This document shows positions 36,867 to 50,287 of a stretch of DNA of 64,000 bases, piece by piece; position 1 is the stretch's first letter; every line of letters begins with the position of its first letter. Origin of the DNA: Capitella teleta (lineage: Eukaryota; Annelida; Polychaeta; Capitellidae); assembly GCA_000328365.1 (NCBI GenBank), contig KB303059.1:15697-79696 (forward strand), written 5' to 3'. A model generated the notes under the pieces. That model saw only the letters and a list, made by a program, of their open reading frames with translations, searched no databases and had not been told where the DNA came from. The position numbers were made by a program, and so were the translations under genes.

Positions 36867-39800
36867 TCACAGCATTGTGAAATAATCACTGTGGCACTTT
36901 TCAGCGTTTTCATGATTTCTGACGGTTTGTTTGCTGTGTGAGTTTTGTGCGACGGAGCTTGTGCGAGTGCTGTAGCTGCGGCTGCCGTTGCCGTTGGAGC
37001 CTCCGGAGGAAGAAATGATCTGATGCACTGCGCCATGGAGGCCCACCGTCTGGCTGGGATCACTCCAGTCGCCCACCGGGATGGAACGCTCGTATTTCAT
37101 GGAGACGGTCTTGTTGTAAACAGGAAGCAGCTCACTGGCCTCGCTGGGGAAAACCTGGATATTGAGAGAAATTTGTTTTTAAGAGGGAGTTCATTTCAGC
37201 TGGGATAGAGGAGATATTTAAGCCTCTAAACGAATGCCTCACCTTCAAGTATATGGTAGCATCAGTTCCATAGCCGTCAACTGAATTCAACCAGAGGTCT
37301 CCGTTGAAATACTTGGCATACAAGCGAGAAAGAGGCAGACCGTACCCGTAACCAGCCTGCAGATAGAGAAAAAAAAAAATAAAAAACATTAAAAAATCAT
37401 TAAAAAATCATTAAACAAATTATTTTGATTCAGAATTTAATTTTCTTTCATTCTAAGCATGATTGAAAAAAAAAAAAAAAATATACAGGCCCTAAACTGC
37501 ATCTATGATCACTAAATGCAAAATTCTTAAAAATTAAAAAAATGCCTGTACAACAAGTTACATGAGACCTACGTTCACATTTACCACACAATACATCATT
37601 TCGCACCGATAAGCAATAAGGAAAACGGAAGCAGGGTATCCGAACGAGATGGTACTCATACTGATGGAAGCCCTACGAATTATTTCAAAGCATAGAAATA
37701 TGATACTTAATTCAGAAAATGCACTCACATCACTGCCTGCCTATACAGATAAAGAAATCCAAAACGCAAGAATATTTTAATCTTGAATTTCATAATTAGC
37801 AGTTTTAACATTTCTAACAAGGGACACACACCCAAGAAAAATAGAAAAAAAAAGTACAAGAGAAAAATAAATTGATTATATTATAATTATTCATTATTAA
37901 AAACCAAGAATACACACACGCGGCAAAATTAATTAAAACCACTCACTAGAATTTCAACTAAGTCCTGACCAGAAATTAATTCATTTACTAAAATACAATT
38001 ACTAAAGTATCAATCAGTCGGCAGAAAACGCAAAAGACACTGACCAGGGGAGTAGTAGCAGTGGCGTCCGGGTTGGGAGGGCGAGGGGCAGTGGAATACA
38101 TGTAGTTGAAGAGAAGGTCAACCTCACTCCGACGGATTCCCCCTCCCTGGTCACTCAGCTGTAAGTCATAAATAAATAACGAGGTGCATGGATGATTAAT
38201 TTAAAGAAAAAAAATAGGCATTAAAATACCATCTCCAAGAAAAAAAAAAAAATTTTTTTGCTATTATTAGTAACTTAAACTAATACAGTAGCCCTCATGA
38301 ATATGCAAATTACCTCATTAATATGCAAATTAATCTCACCTTGATGGTCAGATCTTCTCGACCTTTGACCAGAAGGACTTTGAGAGAGGGCAGTTCTGGT
38401 TTATCCTGGTGAAACTCAACAACTGCTCTGAGTGCGTTCTGTAGGTGATGGCATTGAGAAATAAATTAATAAAATAAAAAAGAAAAACTCACTTTGAACA
38501 GTTCAAAGAGCATGTGGTAGAGATGGGACGGAACATATGTCATAGTGATAAGGTCCTCCTTATCAAAAGCTGAAATAAAATTAATATAGTTAATTATTCA
38601 AATATTTAACTAGTTGTTAACTCACGACATTGTGAGGAGAAGTCACACTCTGGGGACATCATGTAATACTGATCACAAAGAAACCGTGCATTTTCATATG
38701 CATCTGGAAATGATAAATTCAATGACTGAATGAATAATCAATTCAATGATTACCTTGAGCGACAGTCATAACATCACATTCAGGGTCAATGGCACCAACA
38801 TGCCCATGCTGACTTCCACTTCCTGGATTGATGTTTTTCGCAAATAAAAGACCTGGAGCATAAAATAAATAACATACTTGAAAATGCATCTATTCATTAT
38901 CAGGAGGAGGATTTATTAACTTTCTTCAGATCAAATCAATGTCTAAAAGCGATCTTTGCTTTAAGAGCATCAAATGCCTTTAATAGATCTAGATCACTCA
39001 GCCTATCCAATGCTTTAGATAGATCTAGGCTTACAATGTTGATGGATGAGCATACGAATGCTGATTCTGCTCATGTAGAACCGATCAAGGAAGTACTGTG
39101 TCCTCTGTTCCAATGTCACATTGTCGTCTCCAAAGTTCTCCTTCATCTCCAGAACGCCCTGCGCCATAGTCTCAACGACTGTCCGATGACGATTGCGAAT
39201 CATATCCAGAGTATCAATAAATCTGTGAACGATAAAAATTAGTCATTCACAACTTAATAATTTTCTATGGAAACCAGGGGCCTAAAGAATCGGTGGCTCG
39301 GTCGACAATGGCAAGCAAAATGTCGTGGCTAATGGCTGGCAAGTTTATTTTTTATTTTGCAACAAATCAGCCAAAGTACTGATAATCTTCTGTAGAAGAG
39401 AGACAAAAGATACTAACTTCGCTTCAACAGCGTCATCAGGGCTCGCGTTCTCAAATTGCAGGATATCTTGAAAACTTTGCAGGTACCTGACCGGAGGAAG
39501 GGCAAAAAATGATATTGCGGCTGAGACATCATTAGAGTTGGCTTACCATCCTTCCACAAGTTGAACAGAGGGCATGAGAAGAAGCTGCTCAGGAAGAAGG
39601 TGAATTTCTTTCATGATGTTTGCCAGTCGGACTGGGATTTCTTTTCGGAGGAAGAGGAAACTTTTCTGACTGCTAGCATTCGTGGTTCCTGTGAAAAAGA
39701 GAAGGGTCATGATTAACTTGTTCATTTTGTCATGGCTGTGTCTCAGTAAATACTAAAAGCAATTTTGTTTGAGATCGCTAATGTTTCAATGGCTTGGGTA

Positions 39801-42800
39801 CTCAATTTTAGAGCATTGCTCTTCTTTTTGTCTCTCTCCAAATTTAGATGAAAGGCAATTCAATCAATTGATAAAAAAGTTCAATGCATTGAGAGCGAAA
39901 AAAAAAAGAAGAAAAAAAAAAGATGATTGTTATAGCTCTTATTGATAATGTTGTCAAGTATTCTTGAGATAATATGGCAGTTTGAATCCCGTCGTTTTTG
40001 TGTACGGCACTCCCAATTACAACATGGGCCCATATACTAAGTATACTGGCCCCAAGGTCTTAAGACTATCAGGATTCTGAGGTAAGTGAGTTTAGGTAAG
40101 CCAGAGCAATATAGAAAAGGCATTGAAGAACAGATGGAACACGCAGATAATGTATCCCTATGGAAGAAAGTGGGGAGAAAGCCTATTCCACAAATCATGC
40201 TTCCCTGCGGCTATGATTCGGGCGGATTAAGGGAGGGGGGGGATGTCCTAGCAATCCATCAGGTGTCGATGAATAATTCTCATGCTGGTAGCCTGGTGCA
40301 ACACCTTCAATGAATACCCGCATTGACATTGACTCGGAAAAAAGCCAGTCATATGAGAAACCAACAACACAGCAATCAGAAGTTCAACCCTGGAGTGAAC
40401 TGCACAATTACCAGAAACAAGGAGGAAAAATTAGGCAGAAAAATTAGAAATTTTTCCGCTCCAACTCGCGCATTTGCTCACTAGGCTATAGGCCTACTGG
40501 TGGTAATAACCGAATAATGAGCTGAGAACAGCGACCTACATACGCAGACACCCTAAGCTTGTACGAGATAAAATACAAGAGATTTGGCATAAGATCCAAC
40601 TAAAACGTGCTCATCTATAGTTGCCCATGGTTAATATAAGCCAGTCCTGTCTATACATGTAGTTCCATGTTCCAGCTATTGGATTGCATAGATTTGTGTA
40701 ACATATATATGGTATGACAATGCCAATGTGTGATCAATAAAAGTGTTCACTAATGAACTATTGACGTTGCACGTTTCATATATCGCAGAGTTCGCACAGG
40801 GGCTACGAGGCAAGCCGATCTAAATAAGACAACAGACGCTGTCGACTCGTCATTTCATGTATTCTAGGCCTTGCGTTAACCTTTGTCTAAGAGGCAAAAA
40901 AAAAAAACACAACATAGATGGCTTCTAGATTATGCATTGAGGTCAGAAAACATCGTCAAAACACGAGGCTTTGCTCGCTTCGACCAATGAAAAGCGAGCA
41001 TTCGGCCGCCGCCCACAAAACACAAATTTGTATTTTTCCTCTCGATAGCAGAAGGTCAGCGCGACATCGTCGGTTGCCAAATATGGATTTATCATTATGC
41101 TGATTCCTATCTGAACTATCGCCAAACACGTTGCAATGATTGCCTCGTAAACTAGCTGTTTAGGAATCCAGAATGTAGGTCCCTATATTTAATATAATAA
41201 TTTAAATATTATGCATGATTTTTTTTTTTTTTTTTTTTTTCTTAAAAATACTTCTGAAAAAGTAATTTCAAAGGATAAATACGCAGGCTAAAGTGAATTC
41301 ACGGAGGAAAACTGGTGTTATGCAAGACCATACAGATAGTTGACGAGAGACCGAGCTATAAATAGTTCCACAGTCGCGGAGTAGCTCAAACCATTGAATG
41401 CAATGCACCAATAGACAGCTTTTCAAATTTGTATCCGCCCTCGACTGCGAATTGCGTAACAGTTCAAAGTGCGACCAAGGCTTATGTCACAATGCACTGA
41501 ATCCTGATGTGACCCCAAATGACCTCATGAATTCAGTGAACTGTCACCCATTGAATGCTTCGTAGATGAGTTATTTTTACATGCGCATGCTCAAACAGTG
41601 GTCTGTATATTACACGCAAATAACAATTATTTAATTAAATAACAATTATTTACATGTAGCTATTTACCAAAATTAAGCTATAGTTATATAAAGTATAATT
41701 TATGTGTACATTGCACAATTGGTGACGTCACAATACCAAGGTCAACGACCTACTACATGAGTACATACTACATAATAATTAAATATTTATCTGTGAAGTT
41801 GTAAACAAAACAACCGGGGGTATTATCTTTCAGATCACGATAACCCTGCTTTTTGTACGAGTTGTAACATTGTATCCCAAATATAGCTTCAAGTTTTAAT
41901 TACAATACACTTCATAGTTTCATACACACATTCTTAATGTATTTAATTATCAATTTTGAAATAGGTATAATTGGTTAAAATTAAGTTCATTAATCTAAAA
42001 ATAAGGATGTCTATGAATATGATACATAAAAGGCACATAATTAGTTCTATTAAATCTAATACCTCAACTAAAAAGAGTCGGAAAATACATTGCTTGTATT
42101 AGGATCAGATCTAGTGCTCATATTTCAACAAGACAATTATTGAAATAGGTTAATAACTTAATAATTATGATTCTTGGTTCTTCCCCCTCCGAATACATGT
42201 ACAGACACAAAAGAATCTTTGTAACCACACACTGATATTTCACTCACGAAAGGGTTGAACAGGACACATGGGGACTAAAGGGTAATATGTAACCCATGAA
42301 GCCAATAAGTTTGTCTAAACTACAAATTAGAGATCACCAGAAATGATTCTTCAAAGCATATTACAGTGGATGAAGGAGGCAAATAGAGTTTAAGAGACTT
42401 CTGTCAAAACTCAAAAAGTAGAATTCACAGAAATAATTTTCCTCTGAGAGGGGAACACGAGGGAAGAAGTGGAAAGAAAACAGACAAGAAATAAGGGAGA
42501 GACTCCATGATGCAGAGGGGCGCAAAGGGTCAGCAAGCGGGAGACGCGTCTGCAGCCATCGAGGCCCCTCCCACCACAGCTCCGAGTTCACAAGGCGGCC
42601 AGTAGAGCAACCGCGGGTCAAGAGGTCAGCGGGGTTGTCGGCTCCCGGTGTGTGCGCCCATCTGCATCGAGGAATTCGCGAGCGAGCGGCACGCTGTAGA
42701 CATCGCGGAGTACTGAGGGCGACGATTTACCCCCAAATCAACCGTAACGCTAGCTGACGACGGTCAGACCAAAACGTTTAGCAAACGCATCAGACACATA

Positions 42801-45800
42801 CGTTGTGTATGAACCCGAATCAAATAAGAGAGTGGCCGAATGGTCAGGGGAAATTGATGGACCCGTTACCCTTTGAACTGCAGTGCTTAGCAGTCGATTG
42901 TGTTGTTCCACATTTACATGGTCTGAAGGAACACTCCTCTCGAGTAGGTCCCTTCTTCAGACAAAGGAAACAAAGTCCTTTATCACGAACAAGTTGTTGT
43001 CGAACATCAACGGCGGCCTTCAGCAGTATGTCGCACTTCCACGTGAAATGTCCTGGTTTGCCGCACTCGTGACAGACATCGGATGCAGTTGATTGTAGGG
43101 CGGCGGCAGATCCACCACGTGCAGCTGCCACGGCGTCATGTCTGGGTCATCGTTTCTCATCTTCTTCAGTGAAAGTGTTCGAGCGCTCCCTGCGCTCTAT
43201 CTCGCGGGAGAGTCAACCTCATGTCCATGATTCTATCTCCTTCTCTCGCCCACTCGAGGCGAATATCGGCAGGAAGCCGGGTCAGGAGGACTGGGGTTAA
43301 CACCACTCCATAATGGCGTCCGGTGACCTCGACGGCCTCCAAGCACCTTACGTGCTTTTGCAGGTCATCATGCAGACGCCACAAGGAAGCAGGGGTTTGC
43401 TTTCCGGTTGGAGCCGGAGTGTTCAGCAGAGCTTGGATGTGGGAGAAGACAATTCTCTCACGACGACCAAACCTCTTCTTCAGCATCTCACATGCTGTAA
43501 TATAATGTTCTGCAGTCACAGGTAAGCAAGCCCTCGACGCATGCCTTGGCTTCTCCCTGCAGCACGGACAGCAGATATGTCATTTTGCTGACAGCAGGCA
43601 AATCGCTCTTGTCAACGGTGACCTCTTTTGGTCGGTGAACTTTTGCCAAAACTCCTGCCACTGCATAACATTGCCATTGAACTTCGGCAGCTGCAATTTG
43701 AGCAATACAACTGCAGCGCTACAGGCAAACGGTGTTCTTTCTTCTGTGAGGGAGGGGGAACGCTTCAGCTCCTCCAGATGACGTAATGCACGACGACGCA
43801 GTGACGATAACTCCTTGAGGAACTCATACGCCTCATCAGCATCGCCTTCGTAGTCCACGTCGTCCAACGTCATACTGTAATCGCGCTGGACAGCCCTCAG
43901 CTCATCCAGTGCCATCTCCAGCTCACTTAAATGGAAACGAACGTCGAGCACATTGTCGTCGGCGTCGTCCAGTGCCACCCTAAGCGAAGAGGCCAGCATA
44001 CGGGCCTGCCGACGGGCATCCCGACGCTTCCTCTCCAAAGCGGCGATCTCTTTCTTGCCCATATCAATGATCAGGTATCACAATGGGAAGAATAACAACG
44101 AAAAGTCTGCGCCTAAATCCCGGGTCTGGGCACCAAAAATGTGGCGGAAATAACAAGGTTAACCACTCACATAAAAGTTCCGGGAAAAACAAAGGCGTTA
44201 GAGCTTCTCGGATTCTACAACACGAATGGATTTATTTTCAGTACAAGCGCGGTGACCACGCCTCTAACAAACGTGCACATAAAGATGAGGGGGCAACAAG
44301 TTGTCCTTTGCACATTCCACCACAACGACATCGGCATAAGAGGGAAAGATGGCTGCTGTTGGGCAGAAGACAGAAGGGAATGCAAAGGGAGAAATGTGTG
44401 TTCATGGTTATAAGCTAAGAGACAAAGGGAACAATCGGATCCATTGTGCCACACAATTCAAAGCACTGATGAAGAATTCAAAGGACATCATCAGCACTCA
44501 ACCGAGCAAACCTTAATTCCCAACATCAGCTGGAATAATTCAGGAAGATGACCAGAATTTGGCGAATATGCATTTATATGGTTAGATTAGTGTTGTATGA
44601 CAATGTAAATTAGGGTGATTGGCTGACATGGGAATTAGACCCTAAAACTGGCCTAGAGCATACAGATCATATGTCAGATGACATGAGACGATACATGTAC
44701 CTAATTCAGGTATGCACATGAATGACATTGTCGTAATTATATCACTAGTAAAAGGCAAAATTTACGTTATAAATATAGACATTGGTCGATCGCCAAGCAG
44801 GTTGATAAGAGCTTTCCTGAACCAGACTGCGTATGAATTTGTGATAAACACAGGGTGACACAAGCGATGATAACGCAGCAACGAAAGGTCGATGTTTCAC
44901 TCACAAGGGGTCAATAAACTCAACATGTGATTCATGAGTTTTAGTACGAATTGATGACGCAATTGGCTAGTTTTTTCTTCAAAATACCTCATAACAGAAA
45001 AATATTATTCACTCAATTGAAATAGCACATACTGCTTCACGCGCATTAAAATTATTCTATGACGGTATAATTTTTTCTAGTATCTCAAATTCTTCAATGA
45101 CTGCAGATCGATGATCATAGGATGATAGGTGCACCTTCGGATTAGGAAGTCATTTAAATATTGAAAACTAGATAATTTTGTGACAGCATAAGACGTTGAT
45201 TAGCGACTGATAAAGAGTCCTACAGTGTGACGACTCACAAGTGTGAATAACCTATTTATGAATAGCGCAATAGTACTCATAAATGAATCATCAGGATTGA
45301 AAGTAACCTACCTCACTTAGCCAATGTATTCTACATTTTAACATCATAAATTTTAAAATAACTTCAACTAAACACACGAAATTATTATAATTTAGCAAAT
45401 TAGGAGCTTGAATGAATTGGAAATTAAATTAGTATCCTGCGTATCCACTTTAATTAAATAATTAAAAACCCGAACTCAGTTAAAAATTACATTCTTGGAC
45501 ATGGTCAGGTATGAATCATGATCAAGGCAGGTTTATGTATGAAAAAATAACACGTTTTGACCAGAATTTGATTCATTCCCAATGGCAACAAGACATGACA
45601 GCCTTTTATGGCTCCATCCAAACCATTCGGATGATACAGGCACCAGAACAAAAGGCCCGGGACCAGGGTTTCCCCCAACTCTTATCGGTAAATCCCACGT
45701 GTTTTTTTATTCTGCATACCACCATAGACAGTAGCACACAGCGCTCGGCCTTGTTACGCAGTTGGGCAGCACTGCAGAGTCACCAAAGAATTACAATTAT

Positions 45801-48540
45801 AACTAATTACAATTATAATTCACAATCATAACGCCCGTGGCCTGATCGGGTCTCGAACCCGGGACTTCGACCCCCACGGTTGGCATAGGATTGCAGTCAA
45901 CCGGTCAAACCGACTGAGCTATTCGGTGCCCTCCCCAATCATCATATTGGCCCAATGACAACAAGGGTGCATACAGTAAGTAGAATGCCAAAATGAAAAT
46001 TGAAATTAATAGTTAATACTGTAACTGTATAACTCAGTATAAGTGTATTACTGATAATAATAAATGAATAATCATTATAATGATAAAGGCCTGGAACTTT
46101 CCAGAGATATACTCACCAAATTCCACAAAATTTTTGAGAGTCAGTGTGGTGGGATGATATTGAGAGTACTTTTCTATGTACGCCAGAGCTGTATCATGAA
46201 CAAGAGCGCGTCCCTGGCTGGCCGATCTGGCCGTCTTGCTGAGAGCACACAGCTGAGAGAGCAAATGCATTTTGTTGCGCACAAACATGACGAAACTAGT
46301 GTGAAAAATAAGATCCTAAGCAATGTCCTACGAATATCAGCCACAATCAAAGGGATGTTGAATGTTTCAAAGAAGTTTGTTCATTACACAAAAGTGAAAC
46401 CTCCTCAGAGATGGACGGGTGTTTAGAATGGTGGTCTTCTTCGATGATCGCACAAGAGCGCTTGAGATGCTTGCCCATTCCAGCTACCAGTGGCGTGGTT
46501 TACTGAATAAGTGCTGGGGAAAATGTTGACAGCTTGAAGTTGAAAGAGATTGCTGTAAGCAGTAAGCAGCGTTGTACAATACACTGCCACAGTGTGACAG
46601 TGGACAGTGCCTGTCTCAGTGACTCGTTTGGATGCTAATTATTAAAGAGTATTCGGCTTCAAGGATCAAAATCGAAACGAAGAATACGGAAATCCTTCCA
46701 GAATGAGTGAAACTAGTGATGTACTGTGACACACACGTCCTCCGTTCAAAATGAGTTCCCAAAAGTGTGTTAACTGATTTTATGCAAAGCGAGGAAATAG
46801 GAAAATTTCCAAGCGATCAGCTGGCTCCGTTGTAAACACCAAGAATTCCGCGCAGCCGCTTTTGAGTCGCGAAAATCGAGCTAGTTCAAACCGGTTCGCT
46901 GCGGACCCACGTCATAATATTGTGCAAGATAAACACTCTCGGAATAAACATGTCGAATAGTAAATATATTCAGTATGGTAAGCGCAAGATGATTGGAGCA
47001 CGAGTATGATAGGGTTTCACAATTCCTCCCATCCCATTTAAGTACGGTGGACGGGATAAGACTTGGATTTTTTTTTTTTATCTCGTGCGCACGACATAGT
47101 AACTCGTGGCGACGAGATCGTTAACTCGTGGGAATGACATTGTAAAAAAAACCCTGTTTTTATCTCGTGGCCATGAGATCACTAACTCGTGGGAATGACA
47201 TAACTAACTCGTGATAGCTATGTCATGCACACAAGATAAATTATTTTTGTTCAGTATGTCTTATCCCGGCCATCATACTGAAGTGAAGTGTGTGTGCCAG
47301 AATTGAAGTCAGGTTTGGAGTCAATATGTGAATTCTATGGCTCAAGGATGATATATGCAAATAACATAGTTCTTCCATGAGCAACCATGTATTACAAAAT
47401 CGAGTTAACCAACTAAAAAATGGAAATACGGAATATGAAAAAGCAAGAACCATACTGGAAAGTAGACACTTCAACTGAACACGTCAATCTCATCACTTTT
47501 TAAGAACAGATATGGAGCTTGTCAAACACAGTTGTTCAAATTAAGATACCGAATTATCACGATTGAGATGATTCAAATGAATACAAAGATAAAAGATTAT
47601 ACCACAAAGAAAACAAATTCTGATACTGGTACTTTATAGATCTCCAGACGTATTGCTACTAAGGGGTAAGGGCGATTATGTTAACTATTCAGAACCATAA
47701 TACTCATGCTGTGTTTGGAAAAATGCTGATAAATATCTTCAAATTGGTGAGAATTTCTAAAAACCAAGTAGTAAAAGCTGAACAAATGTACACCATCTCA
47801 TTCACCTGAACAATGAGTCATGAATCATGTTTTCTCCATCTTCTATGATAGATGAATTTTCAATATAACATTGTATTGATCATTCATATATCATAGGAGA
47901 TGGCAAGTTCATGAGACTATTTTTGGCTTACAAATATTTATTAAAAAAAATGAATTTCATGATTTATCCTAATTTTGTTTCGTGAGAGATTCTCGTGAAA
48001 ATTCTTAACGGAAAAGATCGATTAATTTGTATTCGGAAATGGTGGGCGCTGCATGACGTCACAGCTGTTACCGTTTTCGATATATCAACATGTTTTGTCG
48101 TTTTGTCGCAAAGAATTTCGCAACTTCACATTTGCAGTGCGACTGTGCAGCATTTACTACTAATGATATGCGGAGGCGTGCTCGTCCTTGAACTTGGCAG
48201 GGCCACGCCTCCATCCAAGTCAAAATATCACAAGTAAAGTAGGAAAACATGAGGAATTCCATGACACACCAGAAAACACCAGCAGTAATGATGGTCCCCT
48301 ATGCTAGGGAATAATACACTCGCACGACCTATAAACAAGCGACATGGCACGGAAGTGCATGAAAAACACCATATCCTCTTAGCATATTCGCATATTCATG
48401 AGATGATGTCACGGAAAGGTCAAAGTGGCTTACTTACCAAAATCGATGAATTTCTGGATTGTCAGCACGCTTGGATGGTACTGCGAATACCTATCCAGTA
48501 TCTTAGGCATTCGCTGAAGTAATCTGAATGAAATCCTCAT
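36867..48540 (-). CDS. PDK: Pyruvate dehydrogenase kinase with two alternative first exons (479 or 456 aa)
   Basis: Mitochondrial GHKL-fold kinase that phosphorylates and shuts down the pyruvate dehydrogenase E1 alpha subunit. Common exons (5' to 3' on the minus strand): 39547-39688, 39418-39486, 39035-39222, 38754-38852, 38626-38703, 38493-38569, 38340-38438, 38045-38158, 37243-37356, 36867-37154. First exon either 46117-46288 or 48438-48540; both end in phase 1 within the Gly of a conserved F(V/I)(D/E)FG and join GGAACCACG. Motifs: [32 protein letters not shown]-box [14 protein letters not shown]1 DQGGGI, MYSTAP, G2 [16 protein letters not shown] and the dimer DW motif (GDWSDP). DW and the N-terminal domain mark PDK rather than BCKDK. 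It carries about 60 Ser/Asn-rich residues beyond DW, longer than human PDK1-4. It looks like the single pre-duplication orthologue. Confidence 0.93.
40000..42359. other. PDK intron 1, part without recognised elements
   Basis: AT-rich; a T-run at 41220-41240. No exon, transposon end or SINE recognised. Open frames of about 60 codons near 40918-41125 overlap on both strands and show no family motif. Confidence 0.4.
42360..44455 (-). mobile_element. BEL/Pao LTR retrotransposon fossil, broken
   Basis: Minus-strand remains, in element order: one LTR (44140-44455, starts TG and ends CA, with an AATAAA inside), a primer-binding-site-like stretch next to it, gag-like coding (about 43170-44062), a zinc-knuckle segment ([14 protein letters not shown], about 43075), a protease-like segment with DSG, and the distal part of pol with the [10 protein letters not shown] and WW.GP.WL signature of BEL/Pao. 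Most of reverse transcriptase is absent and no second LTR was seen. It carries several breaks and is a dead copy of moderate age. It lies antisense-free (same strand) in PDK intron 1. Confidence 0.75.
45602..45931 (-). mobile_element. tRNA-derived SINE, copy 2
   Basis: Reverse-oriented full copy with A box TAGCTCAGTCGG and B box GGGTTCGAGACCCG near 45840-45925. CCCAATGGCAACAAG (45578-45592) and CCCAATGACAACAAG (45951-45965) may be its target duplication (14 of 15), although the right one sits about 20 bp beyond the SINE head. Located in PDK intron 1. Confidence 0.75.
46117..46288 (-). other. PDK: PDK alternative first exon B
   Basis: Minus-strand exon encoding 57 residues, with Met at 46288 or, seven codons in, 46270. 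The start is basic and Ser-rich with no early acid ([18 protein letters not shown]), like a matrix presequence. It continues [17 protein letters not shown] and ends FVEFG at donor G|GTGAGT. Proximal to the common exons (about 6.4 kb intron). Confidence 0.85.
47043..47277. mobile_element. Palindromic MITE with nested CTCGTGG subrepeats
   Basis: Ends TACGGTGGACGGGATAAGAC and (inverse of right end) TATGATGGCCGGGATAAGAC. The interior is made of short near-palindromes built on ATCTCGTGGCCATGAGAT and ACTCGTGGGAATGACAT repeated three to four times. Whole element about 235 bp, in the intron between the two PDK first exons. Superfamily not assigned. Confidence 0.6.
48438..48540 (-). other. PDK: PDK alternative first exon A
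   Basis: Minus-strand exon of 34 codons plus one base, beginning [17 protein letters not shown] and continuing [18 protein letters not shown] to donor G|GTAAGT. A TGACGTCA octamer at 48629-48636, about 90 bp upstream of the ATG, is a plausible promoter element. The last 18 residues are paralogous to exon B, so the two arose by exon duplication or by duplication of the whole 5' end. Confidence 0.85.
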
Positions 48541-50287
48541 GGCTGCAGTTGCTAACTCCCTATTTCATGTCGCAGAAACCATCGTAAACGAGACGTCCCG
48601 TATATCCTTCAGGCGCCCTGCATCTTGATGACGTCATGCGTCGAACGGAATCCCGAGTAAACACAACTCGATCATAGCGTAATTCGGCTGTGGATGATAT
48701 GAAGCGTTGTCACGTAATATTTGAAACACGCACTAACAATAATAATTATATATATGTGCATATATATAATTATGTGTATTTAGATAGAAGTACTTTGAAT
48801 TGGATAATGAACTCGCGGGAGAAGAGTTTAAAACTTACAGGGTGATTTAAAAGTATATGTTACAAGTTATGGCCGTAGATTCTTCAACATTGCGTAATGT
48901 GTTACAAAAAGAGTATTTTCTCTAAAACCGCGCATATATAATTATCCTTTATAGTTATCGCAGCATCTTATCTTGATATCTATGTCATTTATTTTAGTTG
49001 TTTTCTTTAAATAATTCAATAATTCAATAATTACGAAATTACGACACCCCGCGTAATTCGCTTAATTTTTCATTCATGATCTTCGCAATCAGGCGCTTTC
49101 AACTCACTCGGTGAGTGTTGTTTATCTTACTTTATATCGCTTAAATGACCAATTAATTATAATCATTTTTGTAGCTAGATGAAATAAGATATTCGTTATA
49201 TTTTTAACGAATTAGCATTGACAAAATGTTACGCAAAACTTTGTTTTCAATAACAAAGCATTTTCGCGGAAGGATTTTTTTGGCGAGCTCGCAAGATGCC
49301 TCTTATTACATTTTACCATTTTTAAATGACGTTCAATTTGATTCAATCATCTGTGTTCACTATTACTCTGAAGGAGAGATGTGTGGATGTTTTGTTAGTA
49401 TATAAGTTAAGAATTTACACATTCATCCTCTATATAATTTCCGTCGTAACACAAAGAGCTAGGACTAGCATGGCAACAATTAATTAGTTACGGCACATTA
49501 CCTTGGAATACAAGATGGCTCACAAAAGCAAATAAAGTTTTACACCATATATAGGCTCATAATTATGAGCATGCAGAGCAGAATTCACTTTATAATAAGA
49601 ATAACATCGTTTTGACTCTCTGGGGTTCAATAACTCAGTGGCTTATTTTCTTCTCGTAGAAAGATTTGTGGATACTTACTAAATACTAATATAGAGTATT
49701 ACAGAAATGGTTTGATTTAAAGTTGCAGGTTTGTTTGTAGCCTCTGCATATAATAGTAGTAATTTAGCATATAATTATATATTAATTCAAAATTGAGCTT
49801 TATATAAAAAAAAAAAAATTAGTGGCTGTGATAGAGTCATAGGACATGCTGAAGAGATGTGTAAGTTTTGGGGTCAGTCTATGAATAATATAAATAAACG
49901 CTGATACAGAGGTGGTTCTTCATTCAACGATAGATAACGATAACAGGCCTGCAGCTTAATTAAATTGAAATCCCCAGTCTCTTCTCTGAGTGGCATATTA
50001 TCACGCAAAGCTGTGCTGTTGATTATAGGCCCAGCAAGCTGTTTCTTAATTGACAGAGGGCGGGGGGGCAGATTTTCTCTATTGAGATTAACACACATGC
50101 ATGACAGCAAACATGCGCCCGATTCTTATGAAATTAATCGTCCTGAGATCCTTGCTGACTTATATGTCCCATGGCTAACGGTCTTAATACCATTACGAAA
50201 TTATAACCACCTCCTCTTTTCAAATTTTTAGTGCGTTATGATAGCGATTGTCGTACATTATTCGCAAATACAGCAAAGAAGCTTCTT
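48541..50287. other. Intergenic stretch upstream of PDK
   Basis: First 150 bp is the presumed promoter of PDK exon A (CRE at 48629-48636). The rest is AT-rich without a recognisable gene. One isolated mariner-type end-like motif (ACAGGGTGATTTAAAAGT, about 48838) has no partner. Confidence 0.4.

Noticed and set aside
48838-48860. Mariner-type terminus
   Set aside because: Matches the usual end motif but no inverted partner was found within several kb.
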